This document shows, in pieces, positions 44,201 through 53,776 of a stretch of DNA of 64,000 nt; position 1 is the first letter of the stretch, and each line of letters starts with the position of its first letter. The DNA lies in NCBI RefSeq assembly GCF_023617245.1, contig NZ_CP067396.1, forward strand, positions 3,472,001 to 3,536,000. The letters are read 5' to 3'. The notes under the pieces are model-generated. The model had not been told where the DNA came from and did no database searches. It worked only from the letters and a program-made list of their open reading frames with translations. Origin of the DNA: Lysobacter enzymogenes (GTDB lineage: Bacteria > Pseudomonadota > Gammaproteobacteria > Xanthomonadales > Xanthomonadaceae). A program made the position numbers and the translations under genes.

Positions 44201-45481
44201 TCAGTTCACCGTGCAGCTCAACTCGACCGTCACAGAGCCATTGGGCGGGAAGGTCGGAATCGGCACTCCGCCGCTGCTTTGCAGGTTGGCGATAGTGAGG
44301 TTTGCGGCCGCAGGGCACGCGGCACCATTGGTGGCGGCGGTGCAGGTCGCGGTCTGGCAGGTCAACCCGGTGGGCGCGGGGTCGCGCAGGATGGCGTTGC
44401 CGGCGCTATTCGGCCCGGTGTTGGTGGCCACGAGGGTGTAGGTCCTGGTCGTACCCTGGACTACCGTGTCGTTGGCCAGATCGTTCGGCCCGTCGGTGGC
44501 GAAGGTGTTGGTCTTGGTGATCCGCACGTCCGCCCGGGGCGTATAGGAGACGGATACAGCATGCCCCTCCCTTTCTCCGGCGGTGGGAAACCCGCCGCCC
44601 TCGACGGTCACATTGAAGGTGATGCTGTTGAACGTGCCGTTCACCATGACCGAGCCGCAAGCAGCTTGGTTAGCAGCACAACTGACATTGATTGAGTTTG
44701 TCGCTACTGAGTTGTCGATCGTCAGGCCGTTGACGGCGAAAACACTATTGCCGGCCAACCGTGTCAGTGTCACCGCTTCCGGCGCACCGTTGTTCGAAGC
44801 CCCGGCAACCGTGTAGATCGTCGAAATCCGGGTTGGGGTGTCGACCCCCAATCCGGCGAAATGAATGATGGGGTTGGTCACGGCCTCAAGGAAAGTGATC
44901 GTCAACGTGCCGCGCGGCGGCGTTGCACATGTGGGGGTGGTGAGGCAGCCTTGTCTCGACGTATCCATGATCGGCCCGCGAATCGCGTTTGGATTGACAC
45001 CGGGCGAGAACATGACCGCCGTCGGGCTGCCTGAGGCGTCGAAAGTCGAGTTCGGTGTACGCAGCCGGTATCTAGCGTTGTAGTCACTATTTGGCGCCGC
45101 GCTCCCGGTCCCGGTCTCAGTCCCGGTCCCGGTCCCGGAGCCGGCCACCGTATAGGTCACGGTCTGCGTCACGCCGGCTATCGGGGGATACGTATAGGTC
45201 GCCGATCCGGTTCGTCCGGCCGCGCCGCTCACAAAGGCATTCGGCAGGACATACCCCGTTTGTGCGGCCGCCTCGGACGCCCCCCCCAAGAGCAGGGTTA
45301 ACGCGAACAGGATTTTCATGGACCGGCCGATCCCGGCGGCACGCAAAACAGGCGCGCCGGATGCAGCGATGTCAGCGGCCGCCGCGCGGATACCGGGAGT
45401 GGCATCTTTGGCCGCTGCCGCCGATGCGTGCGCAAGGCATGCGCCGCGCGGGCCGATGGAGCTGTACTGGATCGGATTCAT
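44201..45481 (-). CDS. Secreted DUF11 protein, 426 aa
   Basis: The ATG at 45481 is preceded by AGGGGAATGCG, closely matching the ribosome site of the adhesin gene downstream. The signal peptide is preceded by a long head: hydrophobic segment about residues 55-72, cleavage after EAAA73. An internal Met55 is an alternative start with a poor ribosome site. The mature part begins with a Gly/Thr-rich stretch (GSGTGTGTETGTGSA) and an extracellular beta-rich domain (TLTITFLEAVTNPIIHFAGLG). The C-terminal about 115 residues are a DUF11 domain (ADVRITKTNTFATDGPNDLA through VELSCTVN) similar to that of the adhesin. It may be co-expressed with the adhesin, 279 bp downstream on the same strand. Confidence 0.78.
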   Translation of the reverse strand: MNPIQYSSIGPRGACLAHASAAAAKDATPGIRAAAADIAASGAPVLRAAGIGRSMKILFALTLLLGGASEAAAQTGYVLPNAFVSGAAGRTGSATYTYPPIAGVTQTVTYTVAGSGTGTGTETGTGSAAPNSDYNARYRLRTPNSTFDASGSPTAVMFSPGVNPNAIRGPIMDTSRQGCLTTPTCATPPRGTLTITFLEAVTNPIIHFAGLGVDTPTRISTIYTVAGASNNGAPEAVTLTRLAGNSVFAVNGLTIDNSVATNSINVSCAANQAACGSVMVNGTFNSITFNVTVEGGGFPTAGEREGHAVSVSYTPRADVRITKTNTFATDGPNDLANDTVVQGTTRTYTLVATNTGPNSAGNAILRDPAPTGLTCQTATCTAATNGAACPAAANLTIANLQSSGGVPIPTFPPNGSVTVELSCTVN

Positions 45482-46170
45482 CGCATTCCCCTGAAGATCG
45501 CGCTTGCGAACGCGCCACGCTTGGCGGCTGTCCGCTGGCCATTGGCAACTACTACCGCTAATCGTGGCGGCAAGGCAGAAGCGGACATGGCGGCACGTCC
45601 CCCGTGCCGTCCAGGACGTAATGAATACGGATCGTCCGAGGTTCGACGACCTCAACGCGGCATCGCCGGATTCGAACGAATCCAAAGTCGGCCGGAGCCG
45701 CTGTTCCGCGCCCGGGCGCTGGACGCACAGGCCCATCGCCAGCGCCCCGTCTCCCAAGGCATTCACCCGCAGGCCGCTGCCGGTCAGCGCGCTATTGGCC
45801 GCGGATTCGAGGGCGGACCTGCGCGGCCGGCACTGCCCAGGCTGCGGCCGCAACCACCGCGCACAGGGCCCACGCCATTGCGCAACATCTCCAAGTGTTT
45901 CATCGAGCCGCCGCCTCCTAGTCCGTTCGATACGCCGACGAAACCTGGAAACAGCGACCGCGCCGGCGACCGCCCGCATCGATCTCGCTCGACGACGCGC
46001 GTCGGCCGGCGTTCGGTCCCTCGCTCCACGGCGCGACCTGCATCGCTGGGACTCATCTCCGCTGCGCGCCGAACCAGGACACGCGGCTGCCGCGTACGGA
46101 TGCCCCTGCAACCCTGAGCATGTCCGGCGCGAAAAACTGCGTTTTACCGACACGCCGCGACTGTTTCCGG
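45482..46170. other. About 700-bp stretch without a supported gene; possible decayed secreted-protein gene
   Basis: On the minus strand an ATG at 45903 has AGGAGG about 8 nt before it. The frame from there changes after a few codons into a signal-peptide-like run (MAWALCAVVAAAAWAVPAAQ) only if one base is skipped, and a third frame then stays open down to the DUF11 gene. This may be a frame-damaged gene. Nothing else is recognised. Confidence 0.3.
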
Positions 46171-46199
46171 ACAAAGAAAAAGCGGGCCGAAGCCCGCTT
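46171..46199 (-). terminator. Rho-independent terminator of pnp
   Basis: AAGCGGGC pairs with GCCCGCTT on the minus strand, followed by TTTTTCTTTG. It lies 29 nt beyond the pnp stop codon. Confidence 0.88.
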
Positions 46200-46227
46200 C
46201 TTCGTTTACCGCGAAGTCGCCCGGCGA

Positions 46228-48336
46228 TTATTCGGCCGAGACGCCCTCGCCTTCTTCCACGGCCTTGATCGACAGGCGGATGCGGCCCTGCTTGTCGACT
46301 TCCAGCACCTTGACCTTGACCACGTCGCCTTCCTTGAGCTTGTCGGAGACCTTCTCGACGCGCTCGCTGGAGATCTGCGACACGTGCACCAGGCCGTCCT
46401 TGCCCGGCAGGATGGTCACGAACGCGCCGAAGTCCATGATCTTGGCGACCTTGCCCTCGTAGATGCGGCCCGGCTCGACGTCGGAGACGATCTGGTCGAT
46501 GCGCGACTTGGCGGCCTGCGCGGCGGCGGCGTTGACCGAGGCGATGACGATGGTGCCGTCGTCCTGGATGTCGATCTGGGTGCCGGTTTCCTTGGTGATC
46601 GCCTGGATGGTCGAGCCGCCCTTGCCGATCACTTCGCGGATCTTGTCCGGGTGGATCTTCATCGTCAGCAGGCGCGGCGCGTACTCGGACAGCTCCGAGC
46701 GCGACTCGGTGATGGCGTGGGCCATCTCGCCGAGGATGTGCAGGCGGCCGGCCTTGGCCTGCTCCAGCGCGACCTTCATGATCTCTTCGGTGATGCCCTG
46801 GATCTTGATGTCCATCTGCAGCGCCGAGATGCCTTCCGACGTGCCGGCGACCTTGAAGTCCATGTCGCCGAGGTGGTCTTCATCGCCCAGGATGTCGGAC
46901 AGGACGACGAAGTTGTCGCCTTCCTTGACCAGGCCCATCGCGATGCCGGCGACCGGCGCCTTGATCGGCACGCCGGCGTCCATCAGCGCCAGCGAGCTGC
47001 CGCAGACCGAAGCCATCGAGGACGAACCGTTCGACTCGGTGATTTCCGAGACCACGCGGATGGTGTACGGGAACGCTTCCATGCTCGGCATCACCGCGAG
47101 CACGCCGCGCTTGGCGAGGCGGCCGTGGCCGATTTCGCGGCGCTTCGGGCCCATCATGCGGCCGCACTCGCCGACCGAGAAGGGCGGGAAGTTGTAGTGG
47201 AACAGGAAGTGTTCCTTGTACTCGCCCGAGACGGCGTCGATGATCTGGCCGTCGCGCGCGGTGCCGAGGGTGGCGACCACGATGGCCTGGGTCTCGCCGC
47301 GGGTGAACAGCGAGGAGCCGTGGGTGCGCGGCAGCACGCCGACCTTCGAGGAGATCGGGCGCACGGTGTCGAGCGCGCGGCCGTCGATGCGGATCTTGGT
47401 GTCGAGCACCGAGCTGCGCATGGTCTGGTATTCGAGCTCGCCGAATTCCTTCGACAGTTCGCCCGAGGACCAGCCCTCGGATTCGGCGCGGCCGGCCAGC
47501 GACAGCAGCACGTCCTTCTTGATCGCACCGATGGCGTCGCGGCGCTGCAGCTTGTCGCGCACCTGGAAGGCGCCGGCGAGCTGGTCGCCCACCGCTTCCT
47601 TGAGCGCGCCGATCAGCGCTTCGTTCTTGGCCGGAGCTTCCCAGCTCGACGGCTTGGTGCCGGCTTCGACGACCAGCTCGTTGATGACGTTGATGACCTT
47701 CTGCATCTCGCGATGGCCGAACATCACCGCGCCGAGCATGACCTCTTCGGACAGCATGTTGGCTTCGGATTCGACCATCAGCACCGCGTTGGAGGTGCCG
47801 GCCACGACCAGTTCCAGGTCGGAGTCGGCCAGCTCGGCGGCGGTCGGGTTGAGCAGGTACTGGCCGTTCTTGTAACCGACCTTGGCCGCGCCGATCGGGC
47901 CCTGGAACGGGGTGCCGGCCAGCGCCATCGCGGCCGAGGCGCCGATCAGCGCCGGGATGTCGCCGTCGACTTCCGGATTCAGCGACATCACCGTGGCGAT
48001 GATCTGCACTTCGTTACGGTAGTCTTCCGGGAACAGCGGGCGGATCGGACGGTCGATCAGGCGCGAGATCAGGGTTTCCTTCTCCGTCGCGCGGCCTTCG
48101 CGCTTGAAGAAGCCGCCCGGGATGCGGCCGCCGGCGTAGAACTTCTCCTGGTAATCGACGGTGAGCGGGAAGAAATCCTGCCCCTCGCGCGCGCTCTTGG
48201 CGGCGACGGCGGTCACCAGCAGCACGGTGTCGTCCATCTTGACGATGACGGCGCCGCCGGCCTGACGGGCGATCTCGCCGGTCTCCAGGGTCACCTGATG
48301 GTTGCCGTACTGGAAGGTCTTGGTAATTTTTGCCAC
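46228..48336 (-). CDS. pnp: Polyribonucleotide nucleotidyltransferase (PNPase), 702 aa
   Basis: PNPase degrades RNA 3' to 5' using phosphate and is part of the RNA degradosome in the cytoplasm. It has two RNase PH-like domains: the first about residues 10-230, the second about 310-550, with DGRALDTVRPISSKVGVLPR and GDEDHLGDMDFKVAGT at the active site. KH (IRGVIGKGG-like IREVIGKGGSTIQAI, about 555-610) and S1 (GRIYEGKVAKIMDFGAFV, about 622-690) RNA-binding domains follow. Length is normal. It is the last gene of the operon headed by the initiator tRNA; a terminator separates it from rpsO. Confidence 0.97.
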   Translation of the reverse strand: MAKITKTFQYGNHQVTLETGEIARQAGGAVIVKMDDTVLLVTAVAAKSAREGQDFFPLTVDYQEKFYAGGRIPGGFFKREGRATEKETLISRLIDRPIRPLFPEDYRNEVQIIATVMSLNPEVDGDIPALIGASAAMALAGTPFQGPIGAAKVGYKNGQYLLNPTAAELADSDLELVVAGTSNAVLMVESEANMLSEEVMLGAVMFGHREMQKVINVINELVVEAGTKPSSWEAPAKNEALIGALKEAVGDQLAGAFQVRDKLQRRDAIGAIKKDVLLSLAGRAESEGWSSGELSKEFGELEYQTMRSSVLDTKIRIDGRALDTVRPISSKVGVLPRTHGSSLFTRGETQAIVVATLGTARDGQIIDAVSGEYKEHFLFHYNFPPFSVGECGRMMGPKRREIGHGRLAKRGVLAVMPSMEAFPYTIRVVSEITESNGSSSMASVCGSSLALMDAGVPIKAPVAGIAMGLVKEGDNFVVLSDILGDEDHLGDMDFKVAGTSEGISALQMDIKIQGITEEIMKVALEQAKAGRLHILGEMAHAITESRSELSEYAPRLLTMKIHPDKIREVIGKGGSTIQAITKETGTQIDIQDDGTIVIASVNAAAAQAAKSRIDQIVSDVEPGRIYEGKVAKIMDFGAFVTILPGKDGLVHVSQISSERVEKVSDKLKEGDVVKVKVLEVDKQGRIRLSIKAVEEGEGVSAE

Positions 48337-48550
48337 GGTGGGTTCCTTCGGTATCTATGCGTTCCGGTCGAGGCCCTTGCCCCGCTCCGGTCGGCCGCCG
48401 GCGCAAGCGACCTGAGGATGGTTGTGTTCCGCGCGCGCTCCGCGCCGCGTCGCACGTGGCCCGAGGGCCGGTCCAGTTCGACGATCGCGCTCGCGTTTCG
48501 TCGCTGGCGGCGATGCGTCCTGCATCGCCCTACGGAGTTTTCGTCTCCGC

Positions 48551-48586
48551 CAAAACAAACCGCGGCGCATCGCTGCGCCGCGGTTG
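48551..48586 (-). terminator. Hairpin after rpsO
   Basis: AACCGCGGCGCA and TGCGCCGCGGTT pair perfectly on the minus strand and are followed by TGTTTTGG. It lies 10 nt after the rpsO stop and may attenuate or process the rpsO-pnp message. Confidence 0.8.
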
Positions 48587-48595
48587 GGTGTCCGA

Positions 48596-48856
48596 TTAGC
48601 GGCGCAGGCCGAGCTTCTCGATCAGGGCCTTGTAGCGCTCGTTGTCTTTGCGCTTGAGGTAGTCGAGCAGGCTGCGACGGCGGTTGACCATCATCAGCAG
48701 GCCGCGACGGCTGTGGTGATCCTGCTTGTGGGCCTTGAAGTGGCCGGTCAGCTGCTCGATGCGCGCGGTCAGCAGGGCGACCTGGACTTCCGGCGAACCG
48801 GTGTCGTTGGCGCCGCGCTTGTTGTCTTCAATGACTTTCTGTGTGTCGATCGACAT
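48596..48856 (-). CDS. rpsO: 30S ribosomal protein S15, 86 aa
   Basis: The start MSIDTQKVIEDNKRGANDTG at 48856 and the body (GSPEVQVALLTARIEQLTGH, HHSRRGLLMMVNRRRSLLDY, RYKALIEKLGLRR) are full-length S15. S15 binds 16S rRNA helices 20-22 early in small-subunit assembly; in E. coli it also represses its own translation through a leader pseudoknot. A frame extension to 48925 is ignored because it lacks family similarity. The gene lies between truB and pnp, the conserved arrangement, with its own likely promoter upstream. Confidence 0.98.
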   Translation of the reverse strand: MSIDTQKVIEDNKRGANDTGSPEVQVALLTARIEQLTGHFKAHKQDHHSRRGLLMMVNRRRSLLDYLKRKDNERYKALIEKLGLRR

Positions 48857-49003
48857 GGTGTCTTCTCTATCTAGATGCGCGGCCCGCAGAAGCGAATCGG
48901 CACGGTCATCACCGCTCCGACGCACCGCCTGGCCCGCCGCTTGCTATGGTTGGGGATCGCAGTTCAAGCCGTTTCCGGTTGGAAGTGCTTGAAAAGCGGC
49001 GAG

Positions 49004-49009
49004 ATTGTA
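49004..49009 (-). promoter_or_regulatory. Candidate -10 of an internal rpsO promoter
   Basis: TACAAT on the minus strand lies about 147 bp before rpsO in a 286-bp gap after truB. The -35 at the proper distance is weak, so this is tentative. The long leader between it and rpsO leaves room for S15 autoregulation. Confidence 0.35.
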
Positions 49010-49142
49010 ACAGCCCGTTGCGACGATTGCGACCTTTGGCCGGTATGAATCGAGGCGTTCGCGACGATCGGCGGGCGCGGCCGGGCCGGCTTTCACGGCG
49101 TTGCCCCGCCGCCTGTTCAGTCGGCTGCGGCGGGCGCCGGAC

Positions 49143-50066
49143 TCAACCGCCCTGCGCGGCCCAGCGGAACAGCCGCTGCGGCTGCAGGCGCCCGCCGGCC
49201 TGACGCAGGCCAAGGCCCAGACAGCGGCCTGTCTCGCCATAGATCGCGACCAAACCGGGCTCGCCCTCGGCGCAGGCCACCGCCTGGCCGTGGCCGAGGC
49301 GCTGGGCGGCGACGGCGTCCAGGGCGACCTGCTCGAATCCGCTCAGGCCGGCCTCGATCGGCAGCAACAGGGCGTCGAGGACGCGTTCGTCGCCGCGCTC
49401 GGCCAGCTCGCGCAGCTGCACCAGGGTCACCATGGCCGGGGCCAGGAACGGCTCGACCCACGAGCGCCGCAGCGTCGCCACGTGGGCGCCGCAGCCCAGC
49501 GCCTCGCCGAGGTCGCGGACCAGGCTGCGCACATAGGTGCCCGAGCCGCATTCGATGTGCAGTTCCAGGCGCGGGCCGTCGCGCCCGGTCAGGGTCAGCG
49601 AGTGCACGCTGACTTCGCGCTCGGGCGCTTCGATCGCCTCGCCGCGGCGGGCCTTGGCGTACAGCGGTTCGCCGCCCTGCTTGAGCGCGGAATAGATCGG
49701 CGCGCGCTGCAGGATGGTCCCGCGCAGCGGCGCCAGCGCGGCCTCGATTTCGGCCGGGTCGAATTCCAGCACCGGCCGCTCGCGCAGCGGCGCGCCGTCG
49801 GCGTCGTCGCTGTCGGTGGTCAGGCCGAGCACGGCGGTGGCGGTGTAGGCCTTGCGCGCGCCCAGCAGCAGCCCGGCGATCTTGGTCGCCTCGCCGAAGC
49901 ACAGCGGCAACAGGCCGGTGGCGAGCGGGTCGAGGCTGCCGGTATGGCCGCCCTTCTCGGCGCGGAACAGGTGGCGCGCCTGCTGCAAGGCCTGGTTCGA
50001 GCTCAGGCCCTGCGGCTTGTCGAGCAGCAGCAGGCCGTCGACGTTGCGCCATTGACGTTTACGCAT
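49143..50066 (-). CDS. truB: tRNA pseudouridine-55 synthase TruB, 307 aa
   Basis: TruB makes pseudouridine at position 55 in the T-loop of tRNAs. The catalytic Asp46 lies in HTGSLDPLATGLLPLCFGEATK. The family start GLLLLDKPQGLSSN and the later IECGSGTYVRSLVRDLGE are intact. The C-terminal third (about residues 240-307) has a small extra PUA-like region. The start is uncertain: ATG at 50066 is used, but a TTG three codons upstream (50075) has AAGG at better spacing. It lies in the infB operon between rbfA and rpsO, as in many gammaproteobacteria. A 279-bp GC-rich gap separates it from rbfA. Confidence 0.95.
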   Translation of the reverse strand: MRKRQWRNVDGLLLLDKPQGLSSNQALQQARHLFRAEKGGHTGSLDPLATGLLPLCFGEATKIAGLLLGARKAYTATAVLGLTTDSDDADGAPLRERPVLEFDPAEIEAALAPLRGTILQRAPIYSALKQGGEPLYAKARRGEAIEAPEREVSVHSLTLTGRDGPRLELHIECGSGTYVRSLVRDLGEALGCGAHVATLRRSWVEPFLAPAMVTLVQLRELAERGDERVLDALLLPIEAGLSGFEQVALDAVAAQRLGHGQAVACAEGEPGLVAIYGETGRCLGLGLRQAGGRLQPQRLFRWAAQGG

Positions 50067-50354
50067 CGTGTTCAAGCAGGACCTTCGCCCCAGAGTGGCG
50101 GCCGGATGCCGGCGCGCGGGTCAACGTCGCGGGATGCTCGCATAGTGCGCCGGAACGGACGCGTGAAACGTCGTGCGGGCGCGCGTCGGCGGACGAAGCC
50201 GACCGGCGGCGTTTCGAGCGGGGTGTGCAGGGGCGCGGATCGGGCGCGGTCCTGGGGGGATCCGGCGCGGCGGTCGGGTTCGGCCGCCTGCCGTTGCGGG
50301 CAGGACCGCGGCGGACAACCCGCGCGGCCGTGGCCGAGCGCGGGACCGCGAAAC

Positions 50355-50765
50355 TCAGTCGGCGTCCCTGGAGCGGTCTTCGCCGTCTTGCGGCGCCTCG
50401 CCGTCGGCGTCTTCGGTGACTGCCGGCGCTTCGCGCAGCAGATGCTCGATGCGCTCGCCGCGGTCGACCGAATCGTCGTAGTGGAAATGCAGCTCCGGCA
50501 CGTGCCGCAGCTTCATCGCCCGGCCGAGCTGGAAGCGCAGTTCGCGCGACAGTTCCTTGAGCGCCTTGACCGCCTCGGCCGAACGCTCGGGCTGCAACGC
50601 GGTGACGAAGACCTTGGCATGGGCCAGGTCGCGGGAGATCTCGACGTCGGACACGCTGACCGACGGCAGGCCGTGCTCGCGCACGGCTTCGCGCACCAGC
50701 GTGCCCAACTCGCGGCGGAGCTGGGCGGAAACGCGATCGGTGCGGTGGAACGATTTGCTGGGCAT
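50355..50765 (-). CDS. rbfA: Ribosome-binding factor A, 136 aa
   Basis: RbfA binds the 30S subunit and helps 16S 5'-end maturation, notably in the cold. The KH-like fold shows in FHRTDRVSAQLRRELGTLVR, VSVSDVEISRDLAHAKVFVT and LGRAMKLRHVPELHFHYDDS, with the conserved Arg-rich helix. The C-terminal 25 residues are an acidic, poorly conserved tail (AVTEDADGEAPQDGEDRSRD). The ATG at 50765 is used. It is downstream of infB, from which it is separated by 123 bp carrying a repeat hairpin. Confidence 0.96.
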   Translation of the reverse strand: MPSKSFHRTDRVSAQLRRELGTLVREAVREHGLPSVSVSDVEISRDLAHAKVFVTALQPERSAEAVKALKELSRELRFQLGRAMKLRHVPELHFHYDDSVDRGERIEHLLREAPAVTEDADGEAPQDGEDRSRDAD

Positions 50766-50771
50766 GAAGCG

Positions 50772-50884
50772 AGAAGTGAGCGTAGAGGAGTGAGGAGTGA
50801 GTCAGAGCGACAACGGCGATGCAGTGAGCGGAGAGTCGGTCGAGTGGCTTTCGCTCACTCCTCACTTCTCTCCGCTCACTCCTA
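50772..50884. repeat. AGTGAG-type inverted-repeat element between infB and rbfA
   Basis: AGGAGTGAGGAGTGAG on the left and CTCACTCCTCACTTCTC on the right form a long imperfect hairpin, about 110 bp overall. A related element lies between nuoM and nuoN at 58248-58330. Confidence 0.75.
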
Positions 50885-50888
50885 TGCC

Positions 50889-53564
50889 TCAAAGCGTGCG
50901 CTGGACCTCGATGCGCTCGAAGCACTCGATCTGGTCGCCCGGCTTGACGTCGTTGTACGCCTTCACGCCGATGCCGCATTCGGTGCCGTTGCGCACTTCG
51001 TCGACGTTTTCCTTGAAGCGGCGCAGCGATTCGAGCTCGCCTTCGAAGACCACCGCGTTGTCGCGCAGCACGCGGATCGGCTTGGAGCGCTTGACCACGC
51101 CCTCGATCACCATGCAGCCGGCGACCGCGCCGAACTTGGAGCTGCGGAACACGTCGCGGACCTCGGCGGTGCCGATGATCTCCTCGCGGATCTCCATGCC
51201 GAGGATGCCCGAGGCGACCTGCTTCACCTGGTCGATCACGTCATAGATGATCGAGAAGTAGCGCAGGTCGACGCCGTTGGCCTCGATGATGCGGCGCGCG
51301 GAGGCGTCGGCGCGGACGTTGAAGCCGATCACGGTCGCCTTGGCGGTGGCCGCGGCGTTGGCGTCGGATTCGGTGATGCCGCCCACGCCGGAGCTGATCA
51401 CGTTGATGCGGATCTGCTCGTTGGACAGCGCGACCAGAGCCTGGCGCAACGCTTCCACCGAACCCTGCACGTCGGCCTTGACGACGAGGTTGAGGCTCAG
51501 CTGGCCCTCGCCCTTACCCATCTGGGCCATGATGTCTTCCATGCGGTTGCCGGCGGCGGCGACCAGGCGCGATTCGCGGCGCTTGGCGTCGCGCTGCTGC
51601 GCCACGTCCTTGGCCAGGCGTTCGTCCTCGACCACGACGAAGTCATCGCCGGCGTCGGGCACGCCCGACAGGCCGAGCACCTGCACCGGAATCGACGGGC
51701 CGGCCTGTTCGACCTGCTTGCCGGTTTCGTCGAACAAGGCGCGCACGCGGCCGTAATGCACGCCGCACACGAGGTAGTCGCCCTTCTTGAGCTGGCCCTG
51801 CTGGACCAGCACCGTGGCGACCGGGCCGCGGCCCTTGTCGAGCGCGGATTCGATCACCGTGCCGGTGGCGCGGCCGACCGGAGCGGCCTTGAGTTCGAGC
51901 ACTTCGGCCTGCAACGAGATCGCGTCGAGCAGATTGTCCACGCCCGCGCCGGTCTTGGCCGAGAGTTCGACCATCTGGGTGTCGCCGCCGAAATCCTCGG
52001 CGACCACATCCTCGCCCAGCAGTTCGTTCTTGACCCGCAGCGGATCGGCGTCGGACTTGTCGATCTTGTTGATCGCCACGATCAGCGGAACGCCGGCGGC
52101 CTTGGCGTGCTGCACGGCTTCCTTGGTCTGCGGCATGACGCCGTCGTCGGCGGCCACGACCAGCACCACGATGTCGGTCAGCTTGGCGCCGCGCGCGCGC
52201 ATCGAGGTGAACGCGGCGTGGCCCGGAGTATCGAGGAAGCTGATGACGCCCTTCGGCGTTTCCACGTGGTACGCGCCGATGTGCTGGGTGATGCCGCCGG
52301 CTTCGCCGGAGGCGACCTTGGTGCGGCGGATGTAGTCCAGCAGTGAGGTCTTGCCGTGGTCGACGTGGCCCATGATGGTGACCACCGGCGGACGCGGCGC
52401 CTTGTCGCCCTGTGCCTCTTCGGCGTGGGCCAGCAGCGCGTCCTCGGCGTCGTTGCCCAGGGCCTTGACCACGATGTGGCCGAGCTCTTCGGTCACCAGC
52501 GCGGCGGTGTCGTGGTCGATGCTCTGGTTGATGGTCGCCATGACGCCCATCTTGAACATCGCCTTGACCACGTCGCCGCCCTTGAGCGCGAGCTTCTGGG
52601 CGAGATCGGCGACGGTGATGGTCTCGCCGATGGCGACTTCGCGCACGATCGGCGCGGTCGGCCGCGAGAAGCCGTGCTGGCCGCCACCGGAGCGCGACTG
52701 CTCGTTCTGGCGACGGTTCTGCTGCATCCGGCCGCCCTTGCCGCGGGTGTTGCTGTTGCTGCGGCGGGCGCGGTCGGACGGCGACAGGTGCAGCTGGCCG
52801 GCGAAACGGTTGGCCGAATCGTCGTCTTCCACGCCGGCGACCATCGCGTGCGAGCCGCGGGTCTTGTGGCGGGCGGCCGCGGCGTTGCGGTCGTCGGCGG
52901 GACGCGCGGGTTCGGGCCGGGCGGGCTTGGGATGGCCGTGGCCATGCGTCGCCGGCGGCTTGCGCGCCGGGTCGGCGGCGGCCGCGCCCGGAGCGGCGGC
53001 CTTGGCCGGCTCCGAAGCGGCCGGGGCCGGCGCGGGCTCGTTGGCGCGCAGCGCGGCGGCCTCTTCCTCGGCCTTGGCGCGCGCGGCGTCCTCGACCGCG
53101 CGACGCGCGGCGTCGACGGCGTCGGCGCGACGCTTGTCGTCGGCGGCCAGGCGCTGCTGCTCGGCGAGGTTGCGCTGCTTGGATTCCTCCAGCTTGCGCA
53201 GGATCTCGGCGCGCTCCTCGTCCTCGCCGACGCCGCCGGCGCCTTCGTTCGGCTTGACCAAGGTCACCTTCTTGCGCACCACCACGTCGACCGTGGTGCG
53301 GTTCTTGCCGCCGCCGACGGTGATTTCCTGCTTGCGGCTGCGGTTGAGGGTGATCTTCTTCGCCGCCTCGTCGCCGTCGGCGGGCTTGTCGGCCTTGCCG
53401 TGGGAACGCTTGAGGAAGCCGAGCAGCTTGACTTTCTCGATGCTGGTCACGACCTGGTCGGGGCCGCTGAACTTCATGCCGGCCTCGGCCAGCTGTTCCA
53501 GCAACTTCTCGACCGGCGTGTTCACCAGTTCGGCCAGCTTGCGGATGGTGGTTTGCTGCGACAT
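50889..53564 (-). CDS. infB: Translation initiation factor IF-2, 891 aa
   Basis: IF-2 is the GTPase that brings initiator tRNA to the ribosome. The N-terminal IF2N domain (about residues 1-55) begins MSQQTTIRKLAELVNTPVEK. A variable charged linker (about 100-300) includes an Ala/Glu coiled stretch. The G domain starts at GHVDHGKTSLLD (399-410); DTPGHAAFTSMRARGA and NKIDK are the other motifs. Domains 2-4 follow to residue 891 with GVGGITESDANAA and TECGIGVKAYNDVKPGD near the end. The length is usual for the family. The ATG at 53564 is used. It lies downstream of nusA. Confidence 0.97.
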   Translation of the reverse strand: MSQQTTIRKLAELVNTPVEKLLEQLAEAGMKFSGPDQVVTSIEKVKLLGFLKRSHGKADKPADGDEAAKKITLNRSRKQEITVGGGKNRTTVDVVVRKKVTLVKPNEGAGGVGEDEERAEILRKLEESKQRNLAEQQRLAADDKRRADAVDAARRAVEDAARAKAEEEAAALRANEPAPAPAASEPAKAAAPGAAAADPARKPPATHGHGHPKPARPEPARPADDRNAAAARHKTRGSHAMVAGVEDDDSANRFAGQLHLSPSDRARRSNSNTRGKGGRMQQNRRQNEQSRSGGGQHGFSRPTAPIVREVAIGETITVADLAQKLALKGGDVVKAMFKMGVMATINQSIDHDTAALVTEELGHIVVKALGNDAEDALLAHAEEAQGDKAPRPPVVTIMGHVDHGKTSLLDYIRRTKVASGEAGGITQHIGAYHVETPKGVISFLDTPGHAAFTSMRARGAKLTDIVVLVVAADDGVMPQTKEAVQHAKAAGVPLIVAINKIDKSDADPLRVKNELLGEDVVAEDFGGDTQMVELSAKTGAGVDNLLDAISLQAEVLELKAAPVGRATGTVIESALDKGRGPVATVLVQQGQLKKGDYLVCGVHYGRVRALFDETGKQVEQAGPSIPVQVLGLSGVPDAGDDFVVVEDERLAKDVAQQRDAKRRESRLVAAAGNRMEDIMAQMGKGEGQLSLNLVVKADVQGSVEALRQALVALSNEQIRINVISSGVGGITESDANAAATAKATVIGFNVRADASARRIIEANGVDLRYFSIIYDVIDQVKQVASGILGMEIREEIIGTAEVRDVFRSSKFGAVAGCMVIEGVVKRSKPIRVLRDNAVVFEGELESLRRFKENVDEVRNGTECGIGVKAYNDVKPGDQIECFERIEVQRTL

Positions 53565-53776
53565 TCGGTTTTCCGTGTCCTCTTGGCGCGGGACGCATCC
53601 CACGCGTGATGGCGCCATTCTAGCTCCGCGCGCGCCCAAGGTCCGGCCCGCGCAGGCCTTCGCGGCCTGCTCGCGGACCGGGCCCGCGCCCGATCCTGCG
53701 AATCCGGCCGGGCCCGTCGGGACCGTGGCCGGCTTGCCGCAAGACGTCCCGTGGACCTCTTGCGGCTTTCCTCACC

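Noticed and set aside
50059..50354. Possible small gene between rbfA and truB
   Set aside because: Frames are Arg/Pro-rich without start signals; the stretch is best read as an untranslated gap in the operon.
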